Shown here: piece after piece, positions 41,896 to 49,687 of the stretch | How positions within the stretch are numbered: position 1 is the stretch's first letter | How the letters are laid out: every line of letters starts with the position of its first letter | Assembly (NCBI RefSeq): GCF_001426085.1 | Contig: NZ_LMRR01000041.1 | Location: 1 to 64,000 of the forward strand | Source of the DNA: Rhodococcus sp. Leaf278 | GTDB lineage: Bacteria > Actinomycetota > Actinomycetes > Mycobacteriales > Mycobacteriaceae | DNA length: 64,000 nucleotides | Direction: 5' to 3' | Translations under genes and position numbers: made by a program | The notes under the pieces: model-generated | Databases searched by the model: none | Told to the model about the DNA's origin: nothing | What the model saw: only the letters and a program-made list of their open reading frames with translations

Positions 41896-43835
41896 GATCG
41901 TGGCTCGATTCGTAGCTCGGTTCGACCGTCGAGGTCGACGGTGAGGGCGAAGCGGCCGTCGTGCCCTGCCCTGACGGTCTCCTCCAAAGCACCTCGGACG
42001 AGGTAGTCTCGCGCGGGTTGCGCGTTGTCGATCGTGAGATTCACTCGCTTTCGTTCCGCGCCCGGATGGAGCACGCACTCGAGCGCTGCCCCGTCGCTGA
42101 CCGCGCGGCCCACCAGGACGTCCGGGTACGACGCGTCGGCCAGACGTGGTCCCCGGAGCCAGTTCGCATCGGCCCCATGCCCGACGAGGTCACGAAGACC
42201 CCCGTGCCGACCGAAGCGAGCCATCAGAGAGTACAGATTTCCCTGCGTCGATGTCTGTGTGAAAACCGTTGCACCGTTGGCAGTTCGGGTGGGTTCATGA
42301 TGATCCAGATGAGACAGGACGTTGGCCGCGACATCCTCGTCGCCGATCTCCCGGGCTGCCATGGCGAGCATGATCTGACCGAAGGTATCCCCACCGAAGG
42401 AGTAGGAACCGGCATCCACCCGATTGGCCAGAGTCCTCGGCAGGTGAAACCGTTCGCCGTCGTGGCGCAGCACCGTATCGCGCATCAGCCACCACGAGCG
42501 GTGCGCCAGATCCGGCAAAGCCGCGTGCATCCAGTACGTCGTCGGTAGCCACACTCCGTCTCCGGACCACGGGCTCCAGGAGATTCCAGCAGTCTCGGAT
42601 CGGACCCCGATGATCCGTCCGTCGGGTCGATGAAATTCCTCCAGGTACGCCCGCCGGATGGACTCTTCGAGATCGGCGAACATATGGGTGCCGTGGAGTC
42701 TGTCGTGCATGACCAACGTGTTGACGCCGAAGGTGTTGCACACCGGGTAGATCCAGCGAGGTTCACACGAGTACAGCGTGAACGGTGATCTCCGCATGTT
42801 GTGTTCGATCGACGCCGAGAGCGAATGAAAGTCGTTGGCGTACGACTCGGTGTCGGACCACCGATACGTCAGCGCTTCCGGCTGGGAGAAGCGGTTGTCC
42901 TCGAGACTCTCGAACATCCCGACGGCGACACCCTGCCAGCCGGTGAGCATGATGTTGTCGGTGTTCGCTACCGGATCGCGACTCGACTTCATTCTGCCCC
43001 AGGCATTCTCGACGGCCCAGTATCCCCATACTCGTCGATCGCTCATCTTGTGGATCGACCGCGCCGCCGACTCGGCCAGATAGCCCGAAAATGCGGGAGC
43101 GTAGTTGTATCGATACGTCGCCAGCGTGTAGCCGAGGATACTGAGCTGGTATCTCAGCGCGGCTTCTCTGAACTGATCCCGTCGGTCGAATCCGTCGAAA
43201 CGGTCCACCGGCTGCAGGGCCAGATCGAAAGCCAGCCTCAGCCGGGTGAGATCCTCGATCGACGCCTCGCCCACGGGCAGAACAGGACTCGACGGAACCC
43301 GCGTGACGGCGACCTCCAGTTCTCGCAATACGAGATTGGTACGGGCTGCCACGCCTCGGCGCCGACGATGGCGTACGGCGTGGGCGAAAACAGCGAAGGC
43401 CAGCAAGGTGGGTACCACCGCGGACAGTACCGCCGCAGTGACGCTGTCGATGTTGTGGTGGCTCGGCATTGCCACAGCCCACGCCGCGTTGAGACCCCAC
43501 ACGACGAACGGTGCGACGAAAGCGCCGACCATCCACCAGAGCAGCACGGCCGCAACCAACGACACGATCGCAACGACGCCGAACAGAATGTGGCCGTGGG
43601 CAAAGTGTCCACCACCCGGGACCAGTAACTCTGCGCCGAGAATCTGTATGCGACCGGTCCCGGCCAGAAGCAGGGTGAGGCCCAGGATCCACACCGCGGC
43701 GTAGACGGTCATGAATCTGCCGACGACCCTGGCCGTGACCGGTGGAAGAAGTGGTGCTCGTTCGTCGAGGAGCGGGACCGACATCGGTTCGGTTTCGGGC
43801 ACGACGAGTAGATCCTGCGGCGTCGTGTTCTTCAC
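41892..43835 (-). CDS. Membrane-anchored linalool dehydratase/isomerase-family protein
   Basis: A 647-residue protein: four predicted helices at about residues 40-60, 81-103, 106-124 and 134-154, then a soluble alpha/alpha-barrel domain of the Ldi family. Family stretches include RYQLSILGYTLA, GYLAESAARSIHKM, WGYWAVENAWGRM and PRWIYPVCNTFGVN. Two cysteines, Cys357 (YSCEP) and Cys366 (PVCN), are nine residues apart, the same spacing as the catalytic Cys171/Cys180 I recall for Castellaniella Ldi. A membrane-anchored relative is linalool isomerase of Thauera. GTG 43835 is chosen; other starts (43985, ATG 43784) are possible. Likely acts on a terpenoid or prenyl alcohol. Confidence 0.77.
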   Translation of the reverse strand: MKNTTPQDLLVVPETEPMSVPLLDERAPLLPPVTARVVGRFMTVYAAVWILGLTLLLAGTGRIQILGAELLVPGGGHFAHGHILFGVVAIVSLVAAVLLWWMVGAFVAPFVVWGLNAAWAVAMPSHHNIDSVTAAVLSAVVPTLLAFAVFAHAVRHRRRRGVAARTNLVLRELEVAVTRVPSSPVLPVGEASIEDLTRLRLAFDLALQPVDRFDGFDRRDQFREAALRYQLSILGYTLATYRYNYAPAFSGYLAESAARSIHKMSDRRVWGYWAVENAWGRMKSSRDPVANTDNIMLTGWQGVAVGMFESLEDNRFSQPEALTYRWSDTESYANDFHSLSASIEHNMRRSPFTLYSCEPRWIYPVCNTFGVNTLVMHDRLHGTHMFADLEESIRRAYLEEFHRPDGRIIGVRSETAGISWSPWSGDGVWLPTTYWMHAALPDLAHRSWWLMRDTVLRHDGERFHLPRTLANRVDAGSYSFGGDTFGQIMLAMAAREIGDEDVAANVLSHLDHHEPTRTANGATVFTQTSTQGNLYSLMARFGRHGGLRDLVGHGADANWLRGPRLADASYPDVLVGRAVSDGAALECVLHPGAERKRVNLTIDNAQPARDYLVRGALEETVRAGHDGRFALTVDLDGRTELRIEPRS

Positions 43836-44001
43836 TGGAAGACGTCCGATCTCTGCAGCGGTCGGACCGTGTACTTCGCCGTGGGCAGGTGGGGCACGTC
43901 TCGCCCCCCACCTCTCACCCACGAAATCGGCCGTACGAAAACCCGCGACAGGATCGACAGGACGGCAATTGCGGCAATGCAACACACCATGACCACTCCA
44001 A

Positions 44002-44029
44002 TCAGGAACTGCGACGTAGCAGTTCCTGA
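44002..44029. promoter_or_regulatory. 28-bp palindromic operator between Ldi-family and TetR genes
   Basis: TCAGGAACTGC (44002-44012) and its exact complement (44019-44029) are separated by 6 bases. It lies 39 bases upstream of the TetR start and faces the Ldi-MpaB operon. Length and symmetry are typical of a TetR operator. Confidence 0.75.
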
Positions 44030-44067
44030 ATAATGCAGCGCAGCTCCCCGAGTGTCAAGATGTCGGT

Positions 44068-44697
44068 ATGAACTCGATCGATGGCCCCTCACGCAAGTAC
44101 GGCGGTCTGTCTCAGGAGGAACGACTTGCAGATCGGCAAGATCGCCTCCGGGAGGCCGCACTGGATCTCGTGCACGACAAGGGCGTCACCGAACTCACCA
44201 TCGGCGCGGTATGCGCCCGAGCAACTCTCGCAAAGCGGTACTTCTACGAGACCTATACGTCCCTGGAAGAGCTGTTGTCGGCGGCCATGCAAGACGTCTT
44301 CGACTCCATCTCGCAAGCCATCGACGCGGCGGGCAACCTCGGCATCTCAGATCCTCGGCAGGTACTGACGTTGGCCATCGAGGCCGTACTGGACGCGATG
44401 GACGACCCACGGACAGCTCGACTGTATCTCGAATCAGCTGCCAGCCCAGCACTACTCGCGACGCGCGACGCCGCCGTGGATCGGTACGTGAACCAGCTTC
44501 TGGGCTTGATGTCATCGACATCCGTCGACGACGTGGACGCGCAACTGGTAGGGCACTTGCTCGTTTCCGGCTCGACCCACGTAGTCGCCATGTGGCTTCG
44601 CGGTGCACTGCCGATCGAACGGAACGAATTCATCGAACGGCTTCTGAACCTCGCAACGACGGCGGTCGCCGGCCTCGGCCCTGCCGAAAGACAGTGA
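44068..44697 (+). CDS. TetR family regulator of the Ldi-MpaB locus
   Basis: A 209-residue TetR regulator. The helix-turn-helix spans about residues 25-72 (LTIGAVCARATLAKRYFYETYTSLEELL). The C-terminal ligand domain is about 130 residues. It is divergent from the Ldi-family/MpaB-like operon with a long perfect palindrome between, so it very likely represses that operon and itself. A terpenoid or prenyl alcohol is a natural candidate inducer, by inference. Confidence 0.85.
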   Translation: MNSIDGPSRKYGGLSQEERLADRQDRLREAALDLVHDKGVTELTIGAVCARATLAKRYFYETYTSLEELLSAAMQDVFDSISQAIDAAGNLGISDPRQVLTLAIEAVLDAMDDPRTARLYLESAASPALLATRDAAVDRYVNQLLGLMSSTSVDDVDAQLVGHLLVSGSTHVVAMWLRGALPIERNEFIERLLNLATTAVAGLGPAERQ

Positions 44698-44722
44698 CGG
44701 GTGGCGTTTTACCGCGGGGCGG

Positions 44723-45343
44723 TCAGTGCCAGGCGTCGGGTGCCGGCGTCAGCGGTTCTGGACCTGACATACGAAACGCTTGAAGCATGTAGTCGCCCAA
44801 ACGTTTCCACGCATTCGGAGCGGTGCTCTGGGTACCGCGCAGGAGACCGGCGTTGGCATGATGGAGTAGCAACAGGTCGCTGTGGTGGAAGTCCGCTCGA
44901 ATCGCACCAGCCGCTTTCGCACGATTCACCAGGGTCACCGACGCGTCGAACGCGCGCTGGATCTCGCTTCGGAACTGGACAGTTCCTGAGCCGTTGGTAC
45001 CGAACAGGATGACGTCACTGAATCCGAGATCGGCAGCTTGCTCGGACAGGAAGAAGTGGACGTAGTCACGGAATGCTTCCCACGGCTCGGTGGACGCTCG
45101 CTCGGCGGCCGCCTCGGTGCGATCGGCATAGCGTGTCATCTTCTCTTCCAGCACGACGGCGACCAGGTCATCGATTGTCGGAAACCGACGATAGATCGTC
45201 CCCACTCCTACCCCGGCGACGCTCGCAATGTGTTCGAGGGTCGTCGCCGTTCCCTCCTCGGACAGAATGGTCGACGCTGCCGAGATGATCGCCTGGCGGT
45301 TTCGCTCTGCGTCGGCCCTCAATGGCCGCTGCTCGGAGGGCAT
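44723..45343 (-). CDS. TetR family regulator
   Basis: A 206-residue TetR regulator with helix-turn-helix at about residues 15-60 (TTLEHIASVAGVGVGTIYRRFPTIDDLVA). The C-terminal region includes FLSEQAADLGFSDVILFG and a His-rich patch (DFHHSDLLLLHHANAG), which could bind a ligand or metal. ATG 45343 (MPSEQRPLRAD) is chosen over an upstream frame that runs through the promoter. It is divergent from the NmrA-like gene with palindromes between and probably controls it. Confidence 0.85.
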   Translation of the reverse strand: MPSEQRPLRADAERNRQAIISAASTILSEEGTATTLEHIASVAGVGVGTIYRRFPTIDDLVAVVLEEKMTRYADRTEAAAERASTEPWEAFRDYVHFFLSEQAADLGFSDVILFGTNGSGTVQFRSEIQRAFDASVTLVNRAKAAGAIRADFHHSDLLLLHHANAGLLRGTQSTAPNAWKRLGDYMLQAFRMSGPEPLTPAPDAWH

Positions 45344-45363
45344 ACCCCACCCTAGCAGCCAAG

Positions 45364-45379
45364 TGGAATAAATCTTCCA
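45364..45379. promoter_or_regulatory. Candidate TetR operator
   Basis: TGGAA-TAAATC-TTCCA forms an inverted repeat just upstream of the TetR start. A second one, GAACAAGTTC, lies at 45403-45412, and AAGTGGAA/TTCCACTT bracket the whole region. These are likely regulator sites for the divergent pair. Confidence 0.5.
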
Positions 45380-45494
45380 GATATGTGGTTCAATCAAGCG
45401 GAGAACAAGTTCCACTTACAGATTCGAGTAAGAGACGCCAGGCACCTTGACGTCGCCCCTCATTTCCTGCATCAACCGTAAGGATTCGATACCA

Positions 45495-46136
45495 ATGAAC
45501 ATCACTGTCTTCGGTGCCACCGGCGTCATCGGCTCCCTGACCGTCGACCGCCTACTGGAGGCCGGTCACACTGTCACCGCGTATGCCCGCAACCCCTCCA
45601 AAGTCCCCGAGCGGTGGGCAGACCGTGTACGACTGGTGGTCGGAGAACTATCCGATTCCGAATCCGTCGATCACGCTGTCCATGGTGCCGATGTCGTCGT
45701 CAGTGCTCTCGGGCCGTTGACCGACCGCACGATCACGGGACTGCCTCTGACCGATGGGGTGCAGCACATCCTTGCTGCCATGAGTCGTCACGGCGTCACC
45801 CGATATGTCGGGCACGGCACCCCATCGGTGCTCGACCCACAGGAGAGTCCGACCCCGATGACTCGGTTCGTCTCGTTCACCGCACGCACGTTCATTCGCC
45901 GCGCGTACGACGATATGACCGCCATGTCCGCCGCGATCATGAGCTCCGGATTGGACTGGACGATAGTGCGTTTCATACGCCCCACGAACGGCGACTCCAC
46001 AGGTACCGTCAGGTCGGGCTTCTTCGGCACCGACAAACTCGGCTTCGCCATCACCCGCGCCGATATCGCAGCGTTCACCGTCGCACAAGTCGACGACACC
46101 CGCTACATCGGCCGCGCTCCCGCCGTCTCGAACTAG
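45495..46136 (+). CDS. NAD(P)-binding NmrA/SDR-type oxidoreductase
   Basis: A 213-residue atypical short-chain reductase-like protein. The nucleotide motif is VFGATGVIGSLTV at residues 4-16, followed by TAYARNPSKVPERW and DVVVSALGPL, a pattern of NmrA-like/NAD(P)H-binding proteins. The usual YxxxK is not clear, so a sensor or quinone-reductase-like role is possible. ATG 45495 follows AAGGA. Induction by the divergent TetR is likely. Confidence 0.8.
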   Translation: MNITVFGATGVIGSLTVDRLLEAGHTVTAYARNPSKVPERWADRVRLVVGELSDSESVDHAVHGADVVVSALGPLTDRTITGLPLTDGVQHILAAMSRHGVTRYVGHGTPSVLDPQESPTPMTRFVSFTARTFIRRAYDDMTAMSAAIMSSGLDWTIVRFIRPTNGDSTGTVRSGFFGTDKLGFAITRADIAAFTVAQVDDTRYIGRAPAVSN

Positions 46137-46192
46137 CGGTCGGTCCTCGTAATCCATTGACGCCCAACATCATTCGACGGCCAGCGACGTTC

Positions 46193-46333
46193 TCAATTCC
46201 TGATCGACCCAGCGGCGCCGATGATTCCGGAGGCGACGAAGCCGAGAATCAACACGAACAGCATCACAGAGAACGCGAGCGCGGCGGCCGCCGACTTCAC
46301 TGCGGTACCGCCGGCCTCGACGAAGTTCGACAT
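46193..46333 (-). CDS. 46-residue single-pass membrane protein
   Basis: A small frame, MSNFVEAGGTAVKSAAAALA at the N-terminus, then a hydrophobic helix FSVMLFVLILGFVASGIIGAAG and end SIRN. GGGAGA lies six bases before the ATG at 46333. The residue pattern (short amphipathic start, one transmembrane helix, basic end) is that of a genuine small membrane protein. The strand is the same as the downstream-facing LacI gene; it may have its own promoter at a perfect 14-bp palindrome upstream. Function unknown; it could be a membrane regulatory peptide. Confidence 0.55.
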   Translation of the reverse strand: MSNFVEAGGTAVKSAAAALAFSVMLFVLILGFVASGIIGAAGSIRN

Positions 46334-46382
46334 CAGATCTCCCAGTTCCAGTGCGTCGCGAGACGCAGCTACTTAAGCGCGT

Positions 46383-46396
46383 TAGTAGAACTACTA
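46383..46396. promoter_or_regulatory. Perfect palindrome upstream of small membrane protein gene
   Basis: TAGTAGAACTACTA, 6-bp arms with a 2-base centre, 50 bases before the start codon of the 46-residue protein and 35 bases after the LacI stop. It may be an operator for this small gene. Confidence 0.45.
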
Positions 46397-46430
46397 TGGG
46401 CTGCGTCACAGGTCCAAGTCAAGAGTTCGG

Positions 46431-47522
46431 CTACAAACCCCGGTGCTTCAACGCGCGGATGCGCTCTGCGGAACGCACGGGTCCGGTGCTTCCCCGCACG
46501 ATGAGATGTGGTTCGACGATCATCTCGGACGCCGGCGCGGAGACGTTCTCCAGGCGCGTCACCGCGAACGTAACGGCGTTTTCGGCCAGGGCATCGACGT
46601 TCTGCCGCACGGTCGTCAGATCGATCCGAGACAGCCGCGCGAGTTCGCTGTCGTCGTATCCGACGATGGACACATCACCGGGCACATCGATTCCGGCGCG
46701 GTCGAGCGCATCCATGAGGCCCAATGCACAGCGATCGTTGCCCGCAAGAACCGCTGTCGGCAAACTGCCTTCGTCGAGCATGAGATGCCCGGCAGCAACC
46801 CCCGACGCCTCATCGTGAGCTCCGGCGATCACTCGAATTCGATCGCCCAGGTCGTGTCGATCCATCGCACCGCGATACGCGGCGCTCCTGATCGCAGATC
46901 CCGGACCGGATCCCCCGTCGATGTGATAGATCTCGCGGTGGCCCAGTTCGATCAGATGGTCGACGGATTGCCGAACACCGCTGTCGTCGGCGCTGCGCAC
47001 ACTGTCGAAGTTGCTCCGAGACAACGGTTTTGCCACGACAACTACGACGGCACGGTCTTCCAACTCCTCGAAGTACGACTGGTCCGAGCTCGGACCGAGC
47101 AGGATCAGCCCTTCGCATCGATGTCCGATCAGAGATTCGACGGCAGCCCGTTCGTCTCGTCCCGGTGCGCTGGCAGAGAGCAACACCTCGTAACCCGCGG
47201 CTTTCGCAACCGGATAGATTCGCTTCACCAACTGCGCTTGGAACGGCTGCTCGACGTCGATCAGAACTCCGATGGTTCGACTGCGTCCCCGGGCCAACAG
47301 CTGAGCGGTGGCGTCGGGTGTGTATCCGAGTTCAGCAGCTATTCGAAGGACGCGCTCTCGCGTTCGCTCCCCCGCACCGGCCTTGCCTCCGAGGACGAAC
47401 GACACAAGCGTGCGTGATACCCCCGCCCGAGCGGCAATATCGTCCATCGTGGGTTTTCGAGATCGCGCGCGAGGCTGCGAACCAGCATCCGGCCGGTGAT
47501 CACCCTGCTCGCCCTCGACCAC
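46431..47522 (-). CDS. LacI family regulator
   Basis: A 363-residue LacI/GalR repressor. The helix-turn-helix lies at about residues 24-70 (TMDDIAARAGVSRTLVSFVLGGKAGAGERTRERVLRIAAELGY); the linker Leu/Ala hinge TAQLLARGRSRTIGVL follows, and a periplasmic-binding-like ligand domain fills the rest (VLAGNDRCALGLMDAL, VSIVGYDDSELAR). The GTG at 47522 leaves 23 residues before the DNA-binding domain; GTG/ATG starts further in are possible. It is divergent from the sugar porter with a palindrome between and is likely its sugar-responsive repressor. Confidence 0.86.
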   Translation of the reverse strand: MVEGEQGDHRPDAGSQPRARSRKPTMDDIAARAGVSRTLVSFVLGGKAGAGERTRERVLRIAAELGYTPDATAQLLARGRSRTIGVLIDVEQPFQAQLVKRIYPVAKAAGYEVLLSASAPGRDERAAVESLIGHRCEGLILLGPSSDQSYFEELEDRAVVVVVAKPLSRSNFDSVRSADDSGVRQSVDHLIELGHREIYHIDGGSGPGSAIRSAAYRGAMDRHDLGDRIRVIAGAHDEASGVAAGHLMLDEGSLPTAVLAGNDRCALGLMDALDRAGIDVPGDVSIVGYDDSELARLSRIDLTTVRQNVDALAENAVTFAVTRLENVSAPASEMIVEPHLIVRGSTGPVRSAERIRALKHRGL

Positions 47523-47640
47523 GTTCCCCCCTGCACCCGGACACCACTGTCGAAACCGTACCTCCGGACGGCCTCGACGCCCGCGCGTTCGATCGGATGC
47601 CTAGTGCGCGTCCTGTGACCCACTTCTCATTTTGCTGTCA

Positions 47641-47656
47641 GTATGTTAAGACATAC
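47641..47656. promoter_or_regulatory. Candidate LacI-family operator
   Basis: GTATGTTAAGACATAC, a near-perfect 16-bp palindrome, 65 bases upstream of the sugar porter start in the divergent gap with the LacI gene. Length fits a LacI-type operator. Confidence 0.55.
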
Positions 47657-47720
47657 GTACATGGATTTCCCGCTTTGACAGCAGAGTTGCCACCCACGGG
47701 TATCGGAGGATGAGAAACAG

Positions 47721-49136
47721 ATGTCTTCAGCTCAACCAACCTCACGGAGTGCGCTGCCGCCCGACACACCGGGGACGCATTCCCGACGACTGGGCGTCAT
47801 CGCCGTCGTAGCGACATTCGGCGGGCTACTGTTCGGCTACGACACCGGTGTCATCAACGGTGCGCTCGAACCGATGAAGGACGACCTGGGGCTCACGTCG
47901 TTCACCGAAGGTCTTGTCGTCAGCATTCTCATCTTCGGGGCTGCGATCGGCGCACTGGTCGGAGGGCGTCTGTCCGACAAATACGGTCGACGCCACAACA
48001 TCTTGCTGCTTTCCGGCGTCTTCGCCCTGGGCACGATCGGGTGTGTGCTTGCCCCGTCGTGGGAGGTGCTCGCGGTATTCCGATTCATCCTCGGTCTCGC
48101 GGTCGGCGGCGCGTCCGCCACGGTTCCGGTCTACCTCTCCGAGGTTGCACCTGCCGAACGACGCGGATCTCTGGTCACCCGCAACGAGGTGATGATCGTG
48201 AGCGGCCAGTTCGCGGCCTTCATCATCAATGCCATCATTTTCAATATCTGGGGTGACCACGAGTCGGTGTGGCGCTACATGCTGGTGGTCGCACTTTTCC
48301 CGGCGATCGCGCTGTTCGTCGGCATGCTGCGCATGCCCGAGAGTCCGCGCTGGCTCGTGCTGCAGGGTCGCGACGACGAGGCACTGGCAGTTCTGAAGCA
48401 GGTACGGACCGATGAACGCGCAGTAGCCGAGATGGCCGAAGTCCACGCTCTGGCAGAAGAAGAGCGACTCTCCCAGACCGGAGGTGCTGCGGACCTGTCC
48501 GTCCGCTGGATCCGTCGACTCATTTTCATCGGCGTCGGCCTCGGCGTCTTCCAGCAGTTCACCGGGATCAACTCGGTCATGTACTACGGAACTCAACTGC
48601 TCGGTGACGCGGGTTTCTCCGACAGCGCCGCAATCATCGCCAACACCCTCAACGGATTGTTCAGCGTTCTCGGCATCACCGTCGGTTTGCTCATCATGAA
48701 CAAGGTGAACCGCCGGACGATGCTCATCGCCGGCTTCGGGCTGACGACCTTCTTCCACCTCCTCGTCGGACTTTCCGCGCTGCTACTGCCCGACGGCAAT
48801 GCCAAGGCGTACTTCATCCTCGTCTTCGTCGTGCTGTTCGTTTTCTGCATGCAGGGCACCATCGGCCCCCTGGTGTGGCTCATGCTTGCCGAGATCTTCC
48901 CCCTCAAGATCCGCAGCTTCGCAATCGGGGTCTGCGTGTTCATGCTCTGGTTGGCCAATGCTGTTGTTGCGCTCGCATTCCCGCCTGTCGTCGAAGCGCT
49001 GGGCATAGCGCCGACCTTCTTCATCTTCGTCGGGCTCGGGGTCCTGGCACTGATCTTCATCGTCACCCAGGTACCGGAAACACGCGGGCAATCACTCGAA
49101 CAGCTAGAGGCCGGATTCCGTCGCGAGTACTCGTGA
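47721..49136 (+). CDS. MFS sugar porter (SP family), possibly polyol/inositol
   Basis: A 471-residue, 12-helix sugar porter. Signatures are GYDTGVINGAL in helix 1, GRLSDKYGRRHNILL between helices 2 and 3, PVYLSEVAPAERRGSL, PESPRWLVLQGR after helix 6, QQFTGINSVMYY in helix 7 and VPETRGQSLEQLE at the end. These match proton-linked sugar or myo-inositol symporters such as IolT. The LacI repressor upstream controls it by inference. The inositol genes start 3 kb away, so inositol is a reasonable but unproved substrate; hexoses are equally possible. Confidence 0.88.
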   Translation: MSSAQPTSRSALPPDTPGTHSRRLGVIAVVATFGGLLFGYDTGVINGALEPMKDDLGLTSFTEGLVVSILIFGAAIGALVGGRLSDKYGRRHNILLLSGVFALGTIGCVLAPSWEVLAVFRFILGLAVGGASATVPVYLSEVAPAERRGSLVTRNEVMIVSGQFAAFIINAIIFNIWGDHESVWRYMLVVALFPAIALFVGMLRMPESPRWLVLQGRDDEALAVLKQVRTDERAVAEMAEVHALAEEERLSQTGGAADLSVRWIRRLIFIGVGLGVFQQFTGINSVMYYGTQLLGDAGFSDSAAIIANTLNGLFSVLGITVGLLIMNKVNRRTMLIAGFGLTTFFHLLVGLSALLLPDGNAKAYFILVFVVLFVFCMQGTIGPLVWLMLAEIFPLKIRSFAIGVCVFMLWLANAVVALAFPPVVEALGIAPTFFIFVGLGVLALIFIVTQVPETRGQSLEQLEAGFRREYS

Positions 49137-49164
49137 ACCGAACGCATCGAAAGGACGGCACGAC

Positions 49165-49521
49165 ATGGCAATACTGGTTGCAGTAACCGACAACGAAGAG
49201 GGTCGTCACGCCCTGCGCCTCGCGGCCGACGAAGCAGGTGCCATGCGCACCGAACTGATCGTGGTGAATTTGACTCTCGGCGGACTCGACGTCAGCGGAC
49301 TCGACGCAGAACTTACTGTGCGGGTCATCGACCGGGCCGGACGAGCAGACCGCGATCCAGCAACAGCCGTCCTCGACGAGATCGACGCCCATCCCGAAGT
49401 GACGCGACTCGTTATCGGAATCAAGAGACGCAGCCGAGTCGGTAAAGCGTTGCTGGGCAGCATCACTCAGCGTCTACTCATGATGTCGCCCGTCCCGGTC
49501 CTGAGCGTCCAACCCAGCTGA
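49165..49521 (+). CDS. Universal stress protein
   Basis: A 118-residue single UspA domain. It starts MAILVAVTDNEEGRHALRLA, has the conserved DEIDAHPEVTRLVIGIKRRSRVGKALLGSITQRLLMMSPVPVLSV ending, in which the G-2X-G-9X-G(S/T) ATP-binding pattern is present as GIKRRSRVGKALLGSITQ in modified form. It follows the porter after 28 bases and is probably in the same transcript. A stress or carbon-starvation link is a guess. Confidence 0.83.
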   Translation: MAILVAVTDNEEGRHALRLAADEAGAMRTELIVVNLTLGGLDVSGLDAELTVRVIDRAGRADRDPATAVLDEIDAHPEVTRLVIGIKRRSRVGKALLGSITQRLLMMSPVPVLSVQPS

Positions 49522-49549
49522 TACGGCCGCTGCCGGCAAGAACGACGAT

Positions 49550-49592
49550 GACGAGACCCTGCGCGACAGAACATGTCACGCAGGGTCTCGTC
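49550..49592 (+). terminator. Strong hairpin terminator after usp
   Basis: A perfect 14-bp stem (GACGAGACCCTGCG at 49550-49563 with its complement at 49579-49592) and a 15-base loop, 29 bases after the USP stop. Confidence 0.8.
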
Positions 49593-49687
49593 GTCGTCGG
49601 AATCTGTAGTAACACGGCGCAAGCCGGGGTATATTTCCGCGCGGGGGCGGCGGATCCGAACCTCTACGGTCGATCGCGGGGGAATAC

